From assembly GCF_011752045.1 (NCBI RefSeq), contig NZ_JAAKXW010000003.1:372001-436000 (forward strand): a stretch of 64,000 bases of DNA, given 5' to 3'. The notes beneath the pieces were generated by a model that saw only the letters and a list, made by a program, of their open reading frames with translations, was not told where the DNA came from and searched no databases. Positions 15,943-25,402 of the stretch are shown one piece after another. Made by a program: the position numbers and the translations under genes. Each line of letters begins with the position of its first letter. The first letter of the stretch is position 1. Origin of the DNA: Microbacterium hydrocarbonoxydans (GTDB taxonomy: Bacteria > Actinomycetota > Actinomycetes > Actinomycetales > Microbacteriaceae).

Positions 15943-18231
15943 ATGAGTGCCCGGATGCCGTACCTGGACCCATCCCTGCCCACCGCCGACCGCGTCGCGG
16001 ACCTGCTGTCCCGGATGACCGTGGAGGAGAAGGTCGGGCAGATGATGCAGCTCGACGCCCGCGGCGACCTCGAAGACCAGGTTCTCGGGGTCCACGTCGG
16101 CTCGATCCTGCACACCTCACCGGAGCGGATCGTGCGGGCGCAGGAGCTCACCGCGCAGACCCGGCTCGGCATCCCGCTGCTCGTCGGCGAGGACTGCATC
16201 CACGGCCACTCGTTCTGGGAGGGGGCGACGATCTACCCGACCCAGCTGGGCATGGCGGCGTCGTGGGACGCGGAGCTGATCGAGCGCGTCGCGCGCGCCA
16301 CCGCGGTCGAGGTCTCGTCCACCGGCGTGCACTGGACGTTCTCCCCGGTGCTCTGCATCGCCCGCGACCTGCGCTGGGGCCGCGTCGGCGAGACGTTCGG
16401 AGAGGATCCGTTCCTGATCGGCGAGCTCGCCAGCGCGATGGTGCGCGGCTACCAGGGGTCGGGCCTGACGGACGAGACCGCGATCCTCGCGACCGCCAAG
16501 CACTTCGCCGGATACTCCGAGACCCAGGGCGGGCGGGATGCCAGCGAGGCGGACATCTCGCGCCGGAAGCTTCGCAGCTGGTTCCTGCCGCCGTTCGAGC
16601 GGGTCGCCCGCGAGGGATGCCGCACCTTCATGCTCGGCTACCAGTCGATCGACGGCGTGCCGGTCACCGTGAACGACTGGCTGCTCACCGATGTGCTCCG
16701 CGGCGAGTGGGGATACACCGGAACCCTCATCACCGACTGGGACAACGTCGGCCGCATGGTGTGGGAGCAGCACGTGCAGCCGGACTACGCGCACGCGGCG
16801 GCCGCCGCCGTGAAGGCCGGGAACGATCTGGTGATGACGACGCCCGGCTTCTTCGAGGGCGCCCTCCAGGCTCTCCGGGACGGGCTGCTGACCGAGAGCG
16901 ATCTCGACCCGGCGGTCGCGCGGATCCTCACGCTGAAGTTCGAGCTCGGCCTGTTCGAGAATCCGCGACGCCCGGATGCCGCTCGCATCGCGACCGCGAT
17001 CGGGACCCCCGCGCACGCGGAGCTGAACCTGGAGATCGCGCGCCGATCGCTCGTGCTGCTGCGCAACGACGAGCAGACCCTGCCGCTCGCCGGCGGCTAC
17101 GTCGCGGATGCGGCGGGACGCGCGGCCGACGGCGACCCGGCCCCGCGGCGCATCGCCGTGATCGGCCCGCTCGCCGACGACGCCCAGACGCAGCTCGGCG
17201 ACTGGGCGGGCGGCTCCGGACAGGCCGGCTGGCTCGACGGGCAGCCGCGGGAGATGATCACGACGGTGCTCGACGGCATCCGCGCGCATGTGCCGGCGAA
17301 CTGGAGCATCACGCACGCGCCGGGAGCGGAGATCCTCACCCTCGAGCCCGACCCGCGCGGCGAGACCTTCGAGGACGGCCAGCCACGGCCGCCGATCGTG
17401 CGCCCCGCAGAGCCCGATGCGCAGCTGATCGCGGATGCCGTCGCCGACGCTCAGCGCGCCGACTGGGTGGTCGCCGTGGTCGGCGACCGGATCGAACTCG
17501 TCGGCGAGGGCCGGTCGACGGCGACCCTGGAGCTGATCGGCGGGCAGAGGGCCCTGCTCGACGCGCTGATCGCGACCGGGAAGCCGGTGATCGTGGTGCT
17601 CGTGGCGTCGAAGCCGCTCGTGCTGCCGGCATCCGTCCACGGCGCCGCGGCCGCGGTCTGGGCCGCGAACCCGGGCATGAAGGGCGGACAGGCCGTCGCG
17701 GAGCTGCTGCTCGGCCTCATCGAGCCGGCCGGCCGCCTGCCGATCTCGTTCGCGGCGCACGCGGGACAGCAGCCGACCTACTACAACCAGATCCGCGGTC
17801 AGCACGGCGACCGCTACGCGGACCTCGACCAGTCTCCGGTCTGGGCGTTCGGCGAGGGTCTGTCGTACACCTGGATCGAGTACGAGGACCTCGCCCTCGA
17901 TGAATCCGTCCTTCTCGCCGACGGCACCGTGGCCGCCGAGATCACGCTGCGCAACGTCGGCGACCGGCCGGCGATCGAGACCGTGCAGGTGTACGTCAGC
18001 GACCGGGTGACCTCGGTGAGCTGGGCGGAGCAGGAGCTGAAGGCCTACCGCCAGGTCGCGCTCGAGCCCGGCGAGGAGCGGCGGATTCGCATCGAGCTGC
18101 CCGTGTCCGAGCTCACGATCGTGGACGCCGCGGGCCGCCGCACCGTCGAGCCGGGGGAGTTCGAGCTGCGGGTCGGCCGCTCCAGCCGCGACGAGTGGGC
18201 GCAGCGGATCGGCTTCGCCGTCGAGGGCTGA
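15943..18231 (+). CDS. GH3 beta-glucosidase/beta-xylosidase, BglX type
   Basis: A 762-residue GH3 enzyme in the order N-domain, C-domain, Fn3-like domain without PA14. KHFAGYSETQGGRD lies near 185, the nucleophile is in LITDWDNV near 265, and the C-domain runs from about 380 to 610 with the GEGLSYTWIEYEDLAL bridge into the Fn3-like end. The start at 15943 is chosen because GGAAGG lies nine bases upstream; the in-frame ATG at 15934 abuts that box. No signal peptide, so it is cytoplasmic. It is divergent from gnd-zwf, which would take up the released glucose 6-phosphate after phosphorylation. Confidence 0.92.
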   Translation: MSARMPYLDPSLPTADRVADLLSRMTVEEKVGQMMQLDARGDLEDQVLGVHVGSILHTSPERIVRAQELTAQTRLGIPLLVGEDCIHGHSFWEGATIYPTQLGMAASWDAELIERVARATAVEVSSTGVHWTFSPVLCIARDLRWGRVGETFGEDPFLIGELASAMVRGYQGSGLTDETAILATAKHFAGYSETQGGRDASEADISRRKLRSWFLPPFERVAREGCRTFMLGYQSIDGVPVTVNDWLLTDVLRGEWGYTGTLITDWDNVGRMVWEQHVQPDYAHAAAAAVKAGNDLVMTTPGFFEGALQALRDGLLTESDLDPAVARILTLKFELGLFENPRRPDAARIATAIGTPAHAELNLEIARRSLVLLRNDEQTLPLAGGYVADAAGRAADGDPAPRRIAVIGPLADDAQTQLGDWAGGSGQAGWLDGQPREMITTVLDGIRAHVPANWSITHAPGAEILTLEPDPRGETFEDGQPRPPIVRPAEPDAQLIADAVADAQRADWVVAVVGDRIELVGEGRSTATLELIGGQRALLDALIATGKPVIVVLVASKPLVLPASVHGAAAAVWAANPGMKGGQAVAELLLGLIEPAGRLPISFAAHAGQQPTYYNQIRGQHGDRYADLDQSPVWAFGEGLSYTWIEYEDLALDESVLLADGTVAAEITLRNVGDRPAIETVQVYVSDRVTSVSWAEQELKAYRQVALEPGEERRIRIELPVSELTIVDAAGRRTVEPGEFELRVGRSSRDEWAQRIGFAVEG

Positions 18232-18244
18232 ACCGGGCCGCCGT

Positions 18245-19175
18245 TCAGCCCAGCTGGAGCACCGGGACCACCGCGAACACCGCGAGCGATGCGACGTAGC
18301 CCGCGCAGATCACGGCGATCCCGGTGAGATTCACCGCCGGCCGCGACCCCTCGACCGGGTCGAGCCACCGTTTCAGGAGCCTGGCGGCCACCGGCAGCAG
18401 CACCCAGGTCAGCAGCACGATGCTGATCGCCATGCTGAGGAACACCGCCAACCAGGGCTGCGGCGCGAACAGGTGGATCACCGGGTTGAGGAACCTGTTG
18501 AGCAGCATGATCGCCGGGGTACAGCACGAGGAGGATCATCATCGAGGTCTTCCACGCCGGGGTCACCTCGGCGTGGCCGCCGGCGACGCGGACGGTGGAT
18601 CCGAGCGAGGTCGACACCGAGGTCGTGATCACGGTGTCCGTCGCCAGATGGGAGCGGCGCTCCGGCCGGGCGCGGCGCAGCTCAGGCGAGGACAGCCAGG
18701 CCTCGAGATGCGCGCCGGTGCGGAAGCGGATGACGGTCGCCCACAGCTGCTCTTCGCCGATCGGCGGGAACACGCTCGAGCCCTCGTACCCCGGATAGCG
18801 CGACTCCAGGCCGGCGAGATGCTCCGCCGTCTCGATGAACGCCGCCTCGTGGCCCGGCGCCGGGGCGTCCCTGACCAGGAGCACGCCGGGGCTCAGCGGA
18901 TGGTCTGCGACGAACAGCTCCATCCCCGCCACCGGCCCGCTCTCCCGCAGACCGCCGGCCCGATCGAGCCACGCGTGCAGATCCTGCTCCGAGCGGAAGT
19001 GCACGGCGATCGCACGCTCCAGCACCTCGGAGGTCAGCAGCGAGACCTGCATTCCGGCGAACCCCATGGCCGTCGCCGCGTCGCGCTCGATCGACTCCGC
19101 CAGTCTCTCCAGATCCGACAGAGCGGGCGCCGTCCGGGAGAACCGGAGGAACACCGTCGCACGATCATCGATCAT
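18245..19175 (-). pseudogene. Antibiotic-biosynthesis-monooxygenase-like membrane protein, frameshifted
   Basis: The first frame (from ATG 19175) encodes two ferredoxin-like ABM domains of about 95 residues each and then AWKTSMMILLVLYP, the start of a membrane region. The remaining membrane part, MLLNRFLNPVIHLFAPQP onwards with TLS-like segments to VLQLG, is in another frame (18245-18508). Removing one base from the GGGG run at 18516-18519 joins the two into a single protein of about 309 residues, as in two-domain ABM proteins with C-terminal TM helices (COG3224 type). It is either a true pseudogene or a homopolymer error. A block-wide dyad lies 84 bp upstream. Confidence 0.8.
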
Positions 19176-19258
19176 CTGCCGCTCGCTTTCGCCGTCGAGA
19201 ACCGCGGATGCCGAGCGGAGATCCGTCGACGCTGAGAACCTAGCCCTCCCGGGAGCCA

Positions 19259-19282
19259 AAAACCAGAGGCATTACGGGATTC
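19259..19282 (-). promoter_or_regulatory. 24-bp dyad site C upstream of the ABM-like gene
   Basis: The plus strand reads AAAACC, 11 bases, GGGATTC. It lies between the tetR-type stop and the ABM-like start and shares TTACGG with site A at the same offset. Confidence 0.5.
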
Positions 19283-19324
19283 GCGGCGCCCGCGTCACCG
19301 GCCGGGGCGCAGCGACAGCCGGGC

Positions 19325-19915
19325 TCAGCCCTCGGCGGGGATCTTCGAGAGAGCGGCGATGCCGTTCCACAGCGCCTGCAGGCGCGCCACCATGTCGATC
19401 GACCGGTCGAGGAGCCACTGCTGCTGCAGGCCGTCGGCGGCGGCGATCACCATGTCGGCGACGAGGTCGGGGTCGACGTTCGGGCCGAACTCGCCGCTCT
19501 CCTGCGCGGCGCGGACCGACTCCTTCGACAGCTCCCTGACCCAGGCATAGCGCTCCACGAAGAAGTCGTGCGCCGGATGCTTGCCGATGCTGGCCTCTGC
19601 GGAGAACTCCACGTACAGCTGCACGAGCCCTGGCACCTGCGTGTTGTGGCCGATGATGTCGAGGAAGGCCTTGAAGCTGTGCTCGGGCTCCCAGTACGTC
19701 GTGGTGTCACGCGTGTCGCGGGCGCGGAGCACCGCCATGTACAGCTCCTCCCGGGAGCCGAAGTAGTGCATCAGGCCGGCCTGGCTCAGGCCGACGCGGC
19801 GGGCGATCTCGCGGTTGGAGGCGTTGCGGCATCCGAGCTCGGCGACCACCTCGAGGGCGACCTCGAGGATCTCCTCGCGCTTCGCCACTCCTTTGGCGTA
19901 GGCGCCACGACTCAT
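19325..19915 (-). CDS. TetR-family transcriptional regulator
   Basis: A 196-residue regulator. The N-terminal HTH spans about residues 14-58: REEILEVALEVVAELGCRN, then NREIARRVGLSQAGLMHYF with FGSREELYMAVL. The C-terminal ligand domain resembles the TetR_C_6 class. It sits inside a block of GH3 genes whose promoters share a 24-bp dyad and is the only regulator there, so it is the leading candidate for binding those sites. Its own upstream gap (19916-20084) has only a poor match at about 20014-20037. Confidence 0.9.
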   Translation of the reverse strand: MSRGAYAKGVAKREEILEVALEVVAELGCRNASNREIARRVGLSQAGLMHYFGSREELYMAVLRARDTRDTTTYWEPEHSFKAFLDIIGHNTQVPGLVQLYVEFSAEASIGKHPAHDFFVERYAWVRELSKESVRAAQESGEFGPNVDPDLVADMVIAAADGLQQQWLLDRSIDMVARLQALWNGIAALSKIPAEG

Positions 19916-20084
19916 GATGCCCCCTCCACAGAAGCTCGCGTCATCCGTGCGGGCGGCTCCGCCCGCATGACATGCCTGCGTCGGAGTCTACGTGATACCG
20001 AGGTCAGCGAGCCAAAACGGGCGGGATGACGGACTCGGCCCCCCGACCTGTCCGCCATCCCGCCGGCCTCTGCCCTCCCGGCGC

Positions 20085-21422
20085 TTATCTGACTTTCTTG
20101 ATCGGGAAGATGACCGCGGCGCCGATCAGAGCCGCTACCGCACAGACTGAGAACCATAGGGCGTAGTTGCTGCCGTTCGCGCTGCCCACGTAGACGACGA
20201 AGCCGCCGATGGCCGGGGCGAAGGTCTGCGGAAGCGCGTTCGCGATGTTGAACACGCCGAGGTCCTTTCCGGCGTCATCCGGGTTCGGCAGAACGTCCAC
20301 CACGAGCGCCAGATCGACGCCGACGTAGATGCCGTAGGCGATTCCGAGCAGCGCCTCGAGAACGTAGAAGGCGGTGACGTCCTGGATGAAGATCAGCGCG
20401 AAGGTGCCGACGGCGAACAGCGCCGTGGAGCTCCAGACGAACACCTTGCGTCGGCCGATCTTGTCGGAGATGCGACCGGCGATGATGCTCGCGGGGACGA
20501 GGGCGATGGTGTAGATCAAGACACTCAGCGAGATGACCCCGGGGATGTCCGCCTCGGGCACATCAACGTGGTTGAGCAGGTAGAAGAACCTGAACGCAGT
20601 GAACCCGAAACTGGCGAACGTGATCAGGAAGCGCGACCACCATGCCAGCGCGTAGTCCGGGTTGCTGCGCGGGCTCACCCAGAAGGTCTCGACCCACTCG
20701 CGGAAGTTCATCGCCGGAGGCTTGACCGGAAGAACCTGGTCGGGCAGCACGAAGGCGAAGATCACGAGCACGAGGATCGCGAGAATCGACGGGCCCACGA
20801 ACATGATGAAGAGGTCCGCCGCGAACCACTGCGCGACGTAGACGCCGCCGAGGATACCCAGGTTCTGGGCGATTCCCAGCGCCGCCGTGATCGTGCCGCG
20901 CTGGAACTTCGGCACCTGGTCGGAGATGGTCGCGATGAAGGGAGCGAGCGTCATGTTCGCGCCGAGCTGCGCGAGAGCCCACCCGACAGTAGCCATGGTG
21001 AGGTCGGGCGCGAGCGCCATGACCGCGAAAGCGATCGTCATCAGCACCGTGCCCAGCACGATCCAGATCCGGCGGCGGCCCCACTTGCTCGTCGTGCGGT
21101 CGGACACGCGACCGAAGACGACGTTCGCGACCGTCGCGAACAGGGCACCCACACCACCGAGAACGGCAGCGGCGGCCGTGGCACCGTCTTCCAGGATCGC
21201 CCCGGCATGGACCAGCGACTGGATCTTGATACCGATACCGACGATCGCCGGGCCGAGCAGCGCGATGAAGAAGAAGAGCTGCGCGAGCAGCAGCCAGGCC
21301 ACATATCCCTTCTTCGCCGGCTCGGTCGGCTCCTTGAACCAGTGGTGCTCGTGCGATGCGACGGCACTCGCCGCCGTCATCCCTGACGGGCTACCTGCGG
21401 CTGATCCGCTGACAGAACTCAT
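20085..21422 (-). CDS. MFS transporter (sugar/glycoside type)
   Basis: A 445-residue permease with 12 predicted membrane helices after a hydrophilic N-terminus (EHHWFKEPTEPAKKGYVAWLLLAQ). The A-motif-like loop GRVSDRTTSKWGRRRIW follows TM2, and a second GRISDKIGRRKVFVW follows TM8. AAGGAGG upstream of the ATG at 21422 fixes this start rather than 21485. It is divergent from a GH3 beta-glucosidase, with two shared dyads between them. That arrangement is typical of glycoside uptake followed by cytoplasmic hydrolysis. The TetR gene lies 169 bp downstream on the same strand. Confidence 0.88.
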   Translation of the reverse strand: MSSVSGSAAGSPSGMTAASAVASHEHHWFKEPTEPAKKGYVAWLLLAQLFFFIALLGPAIVGIGIKIQSLVHAGAILEDGATAAAAVLGGVGALFATVANVVFGRVSDRTTSKWGRRRIWIVLGTVLMTIAFAVMALAPDLTMATVGWALAQLGANMTLAPFIATISDQVPKFQRGTITAALGIAQNLGILGGVYVAQWFAADLFIMFVGPSILAILVLVIFAFVLPDQVLPVKPPAMNFREWVETFWVSPRSNPDYALAWWSRFLITFASFGFTAFRFFYLLNHVDVPEADIPGVISLSVLIYTIALVPASIIAGRISDKIGRRKVFVWSSTALFAVGTFALIFIQDVTAFYVLEALLGIAYGIYVGVDLALVVDVLPNPDDAGKDLGVFNIANALPQTFAPAIGGFVVYVGSANGSNYALWFSVCAVAALIGAAVIFPIKKVR

Positions 21423-21495
21423 AACCTGCCTCCTTTGGCTGGACTGAGCGGAGCTTTCGCGCGCACGCTTCTCGGGCAACTCCACTGCTGTGAAT

Positions 21496-21520
21496 GAAAA
21501 CCTAGACCGTTATGGTTTCC
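21496..21520. promoter_or_regulatory. 24-bp dyad site D in the MFS/GH3 divergent promoter
   Basis: GAAAACC, 11 bases, GGTTTCC is the most symmetrical copy, and reads as a match in both directions. It sits 74 bp from the MFS start and 125 bp from the GH3 start. Confidence 0.65.
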
Positions 21521-21562
21521 GGCCACAAGTCATTTCTGAAAGATCGCTGGGAGCTTGCCGCC

Positions 21563-21586
21563 GAAAACCCTCATGGATAAGGTTTC
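21563..21586. promoter_or_regulatory. 24-bp dyad site F, 67 bp from site D
   Basis: GAAAACC, 11 bases, GGTTTC. It ends 58 bp before the GH3 start. Two sites 67 bp apart (about 6.4 helical turns) in one divergent promoter support a true operator pair. Confidence 0.65.
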
Positions 21587-21644
21587 TCCACGGCCCGCCG
21601 CCCGAGGATCGGTGCCGACGCGAAGAAGCGAAGAAGAGGGAGTC

Positions 21645-23870
21645 ATGTCCGAACCCACCAGCGCACGCGCCGCGGATCTCACGCTCGAGGAGAAGGCGGC
21701 GCTCACCAGCGGCGCCGATTTCTGGACGACGAAGGGCATCGAGCGCGTCGGCATCCCGTCCCTCATGCTGACAGACGGCCCTCACGGCCTGCGCAAGCAG
21801 GGCGGTGCCACCGACCACCTCGGACTCGCCGGCAGCATCCCGGCGACGTGCTTCCCGCCGGCCGTCGGCCTCAGCGCCTCCTTCGACCCCGAGCTCGCGG
21901 AGCGCATCGGCGTCGCCCTCGGCAACGAGTCGGCGATCGAGGACGTCGCCGTCATCCTCGGCCCCGGCATCAACATCAAGCGCTCACCGCTGTGCGGCCG
22001 CAATTTCGAGTACATGTCGGAGGACCCGATCGTCTCCGGCGTGATGGGGGCGGCGCTGGTGCGCGGCATCCAGTCTCAGGGCGTCGGCTCCTCGCTCAAG
22101 CACTACGCCGCGAACAACCAGGAGACCGACCGGCTGCGCGTCTCCAGCGACGTCGATCCCCGCACCCTGCGGGAGATCTACCTGCGCGGCTTCCAGCGCG
22201 TCGTCGAGGACGCCCAGCCGTGGACCGTGATGTGCTCGTACAACCGGATCAACGGCGTCTACGCCTCCGAGGACCCCTGGCTGCTCACCCAGGTGCTCCG
22301 CGACGAATGGGGCTTCGAGGGCATCGTCGTCTCCGACTGGGGTGCGGTCAGCGACCGGGTCGCCGGCGTCGCCGCCGGCATGGACCTGGAGATGCCCGGC
22401 AGCGGCGGACGGACGGATGCCGAGATCGTCACGGCCGTGCGCGACGGCCGCCTCGCCGAGTCCGCACTAGACACGGTCGCCGACCGGCTCATCGACCTCG
22501 CCCGCAAGGCGCAGGCCCGCCCCGCGGCATCCGGTCCCCTGGATGTGGCGGCGCACCATGCCCTCGCCCGCGAGGCCGCCGGCCGCTCGATCGTGCTGCT
22601 GAAGAACGAGGGCGGGATCCTGCCGCTGCGGCGCACCGCGAACCTCGCCGTGATCGGCGAGTTCGCGCGCACGCCGCGCTACCAGGGCGCCGGCTCCTCG
22701 CAGATCAATCCGACCAGGGTCGACAGCGCCCTCGACGAGATCCGGCACAAGTGCACCGGCGGAGTCACCTTCGCCGCCGGGTTCACCATCGGAGAGGAGG
22801 CGCCTGCGGCGGAGGAGGCCGCAGCCCTCCGCGAAGAGGCCGTCGCCGCAGCGGCATCCGCCCACACCGTGGTGCTGTTCCTCGGCGTTCCCGCCCACGA
22901 GGAGTCCGAGGGCTTCGACCGCACGCACATCGACCTCCCCGCCGCACAGCTGGAGCTGCTCGACGCGATCCGGGAGGTCAACGGCGACATCGTCGTGGTG
23001 CTGTCGAACGGCGGCGTCGTGGCGCTGCCGTTCGCCGACCGCGTCCCCGCGATCCTCGAGGCGTGGCTGCTCGGCCAGGCCGGGGGCGGAGGCACCGCCG
23101 ACGTGCTGTTCGGCGCCGTGAACCCCTCCGGCCGCCTGGCGGAGACGATCCCGCTGCGACTGGAGGACACCCCGGCGTACGGCAGCTTCCCCGGCGAGCA
23201 CGGGCACGTGCACTACGGCGAGGGCCTGCTCGTCGGGTACCGCTGGTACGACGCCCGCCGGATGGAAGTCGCCTACCCGTTCGGCCACGGGCTCTCCTAC
23301 ACGAGCTTCACCTACGGCGCCGCGGCGGCCGCCACGACGGCGGAGGGCGACGTCGTCGTCACCGTGCCGGTCACGAACACCGGACCGCGGGCCGGCCGCG
23401 AGGTCGTGCAGGTGTACGTCTCCGTGCCGGGCTCGTCCGTGCAGCGCGCGCCACGCGAGCTGAAGACGTTCTCCTCGGTGGAGATCGAGCCGGGGCGCAC
23501 GGCGCAGGTCTCGCTGCGCATCCGCCGGGCCGATCTCGCCTACTGGGACGTCCGCGTCGACCGCTGGATCGTCGAGGGCGGCGACTACGTCGTCGAGGTC
23601 GGCGCGTCCAGCCGCGACATCCGCACCTCCATCACCGTCACGCTCGAGGGCGAGAAGGTGACGCTCCCCGCGACGCTGAACTCGTCGATCGAGGAGATGC
23701 TCGACGACCCCGTGGTCGGCGCCGAGCTGCGTGCGAGCATCGAGGAGAAGTTCGGGGCGGACAGCCAGCTGCTCAAGCTCCTCGGCAACTTCCCGGTCGG
23801 ACGCCTGGACGGCTTCCCGCTGCCGCGAGACGAGATGGTCGCCCTCGTCGAGCGCGCGCAGCGCGGCTGA
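21645..23870 (+). CDS. GH3 beta-glucosidase (cytoplasmic, C-terminal Fn3 and tail)
   Basis: A 741-residue GH3 enzyme. SLKHYAANNQETDRLR lies near 151 and the nucleophile motif IVVSDWGAVSDR near 230. The C-domain includes GAGSSQINP, and the Fn3-like domain ends near SRDIRTSITV. A further helical tail of about 75 residues (EEMLDDPVVGAELRASIEEK) is common in GH3 proteins of this subgroup. The start at 21645 follows AGAGGGAG. It is paired with the divergent MFS transporter and the two strongest dyads. Probable role: hydrolysis of an imported beta-glucoside. Confidence 0.93.
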   Translation: MSEPTSARAADLTLEEKAALTSGADFWTTKGIERVGIPSLMLTDGPHGLRKQGGATDHLGLAGSIPATCFPPAVGLSASFDPELAERIGVALGNESAIEDVAVILGPGINIKRSPLCGRNFEYMSEDPIVSGVMGAALVRGIQSQGVGSSLKHYAANNQETDRLRVSSDVDPRTLREIYLRGFQRVVEDAQPWTVMCSYNRINGVYASEDPWLLTQVLRDEWGFEGIVVSDWGAVSDRVAGVAAGMDLEMPGSGGRTDAEIVTAVRDGRLAESALDTVADRLIDLARKAQARPAASGPLDVAAHHALAREAAGRSIVLLKNEGGILPLRRTANLAVIGEFARTPRYQGAGSSQINPTRVDSALDEIRHKCTGGVTFAAGFTIGEEAPAAEEAAALREEAVAAAASAHTVVLFLGVPAHEESEGFDRTHIDLPAAQLELLDAIREVNGDIVVVLSNGGVVALPFADRVPAILEAWLLGQAGGGGTADVLFGAVNPSGRLAETIPLRLEDTPAYGSFPGEHGHVHYGEGLLVGYRWYDARRMEVAYPFGHGLSYTSFTYGAAAAATTAEGDVVVTVPVTNTGPRAGREVVQVYVSVPGSSVQRAPRELKTFSSVEIEPGRTAQVSLRIRRADLAYWDVRVDRWIVEGGDYVVEVGASSRDIRTSITVTLEGEKVTLPATLNSSIEEMLDDPVVGAELRASIEEKFGADSQLLKLLGNFPVGRLDGFPLPRDEMVALVERAQRG

Positions 23871-23878
23871 TCAGATCC

Positions 23879-23913
23879 GCATCCGGGCCGGTGCCCGATC
23901 CCGGCCCGGATGC
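23879..23913. terminator. Bidirectional hairpin terminator
   Basis: GCATCCGGGCCGG and CCGGCCCGGATGC form a perfect 13-bp stem with a 9-base loop between the converging GH3 and mannitol-dehydrogenase-family genes. Confidence 0.75.
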
Positions 23914-23954
23914 GCACCACGGCCCCGCACGCCCTCGGGCGACGGGCCGCCCGC

Positions 23955-25400
23955 TCATCGGTGGCCGACGACGTCCAGCGGCGTAGCGAGCATGCCGATG
24001 ACACGCATGAGGATCGCCTCGTCGTCGGCGAGCTCTGGCGCGATCAGCGCCAGCAACCCTCGCGTTGGATCCGACGCGGCCGCCGCCGCGACGATCTCCG
24101 CGGCTGCGGCATCTTCGATGATCCGGCCGGCCTCGCACGCGGCGAGGACGAAGCGAATCCACTCGGCCATCACTCGGAGGGCGGCATCTGCCGACCCTCC
24201 GGCTGAGCGTTCGCGCTGCACGACCTCGACGATGCGGCTGCGCAACTTGACACTGCCGTCCGCGGCGATCTGATCCAGGCGATGTGCGATCGCCGAGTTC
24301 GCGAATCGTGCGGCGAGCGCCAATCGGTAGTCGTCGAGATCGAGATCGCGCCCGCTCTCCGAGAGAAGCCGTGCATGCAGGTCCCACAGTCGTCCGACCG
24401 CCTTCGCGCATCGCTCATCCGCAATGGCCTCAGCGACGGTCGTGTGCCCGAACCCGATTCCCGCATAGGCCAGCAGCGAGTGGGCCCCGTTCAGCATCCA
24501 CAGCTTTCTCCGTTCGAACGGCTCGAGTACATCGACGAACAGGGCGCCGGCGTCCTCCCACCGCGGCCGAGCCGCGCGGAAACGGCCGCTGAGTATCCAG
24601 CTTGAGTACCGCTCCGTCACGACGGGCGCGAGATCGAGTATGCCGGTGCGTGTGGCCACGGCCTCGATATCGGCGACGGTCGTGCGCGGTGTGATGCGAT
24701 CTATCGAGGTGTGGATCCAGTCGACCTCGATGGCCGATGCCAGCGCCGGGTTGACGAGCTCCGCCAGTCCCATCACCGCAGCGCGCGCCGCTGCGCCGTT
24801 GCCGGCAAGGTTGTCGCAGGACACGACTGCGATGGGCCCGGCCCCGGATTCCGCTCGGCCGAGCAGCGCCCAGAGCAGTCGACCAGGCATCGTCCGCAGC
24901 GCTCCGTCCTCCACGGCAGCCGCTCCGGCCTCACTCCGCCGCAGCGTCACGCTGTCTGCCACGACATCGGCATCGCCCGTGTCCAGCGCTCCGGACGCGT
25001 CGAGGTGATAACCCTTCTCGGTGACCGTCAGAGTCACCACGGTCACTTCCGGTCTGGACACCAGTGCCCGCAGCGCCGCCGTCTCGGAGGCATCGTGAGT
25101 CTCCACGATCGACGTCACGGTCTCGTACCGATCCCCGTCCGGACCGCGCTCGATGAGCGTGTACAAGCCCTCCTGCGCCCCGAGAACGTGCGCCGCTGCG
25201 GGTCCGCGACCGGTGAACGCCGCGATCCCCCACTCGCCGGCAGGGTCGGCATGAGCCGTGTACCAGGCCTGATGCGCCCGGTGGAACGCGCCGAGGCCGA
25301 GGTGCACGATGCGCACCGGCGGCAGTATCCCTGCGCTCCGACACAGACGCCGCGACGCGGCGAGCTCGCCGGAGAGCTCGCCCGCCGATGCTTCATGCAT
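23955..25400 (-). CDS. Mannitol dehydrogenase family oxidoreductase (fructuronate reductase/UxuB-like)
   Basis: A 481-residue NAD-dependent polyol/uronate dehydrogenase. The N-terminal Rossmann region has VRIVHLGLGAFHRAHQAWYT (about 29-48) and the C-terminal domain has the active-site KLWMLNGAHSLLAYAG (Lys, Asn and His of the family). Relatives interconvert D-fructuronate and D-mannonate, mannitol and fructose, or arabinitol and xylulose. The ATG at 25400 lies two bases past the permease stop, so it is the last gene of the ABC importer operon. In this amino-sugar context it may act on an oxidised sugar acid; that is inference. Confidence 0.85.
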   Translation of the reverse strand: MHEASAGELSGELAASRRLCRSAGILPPVRIVHLGLGAFHRAHQAWYTAHADPAGEWGIAAFTGRGPAAAHVLGAQEGLYTLIERGPDGDRYETVTSIVETHDASETAALRALVSRPEVTVVTLTVTEKGYHLDASGALDTGDADVVADSVTLRRSEAGAAAVEDGALRTMPGRLLWALLGRAESGAGPIAVVSCDNLAGNGAAARAAVMGLAELVNPALASAIEVDWIHTSIDRITPRTTVADIEAVATRTGILDLAPVVTERYSSWILSGRFRAARPRWEDAGALFVDVLEPFERRKLWMLNGAHSLLAYAGIGFGHTTVAEAIADERCAKAVGRLWDLHARLLSESGRDLDLDDYRLALAARFANSAIAHRLDQIAADGSVKLRSRIVEVVQRERSAGGSADAALRVMAEWIRFVLAACEAGRIIEDAAAAEIVAAAAASDPTRGLLALIAPELADDEAILMRVIGMLATPLDVVGHR

Positions 25401-25402
25401 CC

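Noticed and set aside
20014-20037. A seventh site of the 24-bp dyad upstream of tetR
   Set aside because: AAAACG is followed by no GGTTTY at the required distance and the left half is off by one base, so it is not counted.
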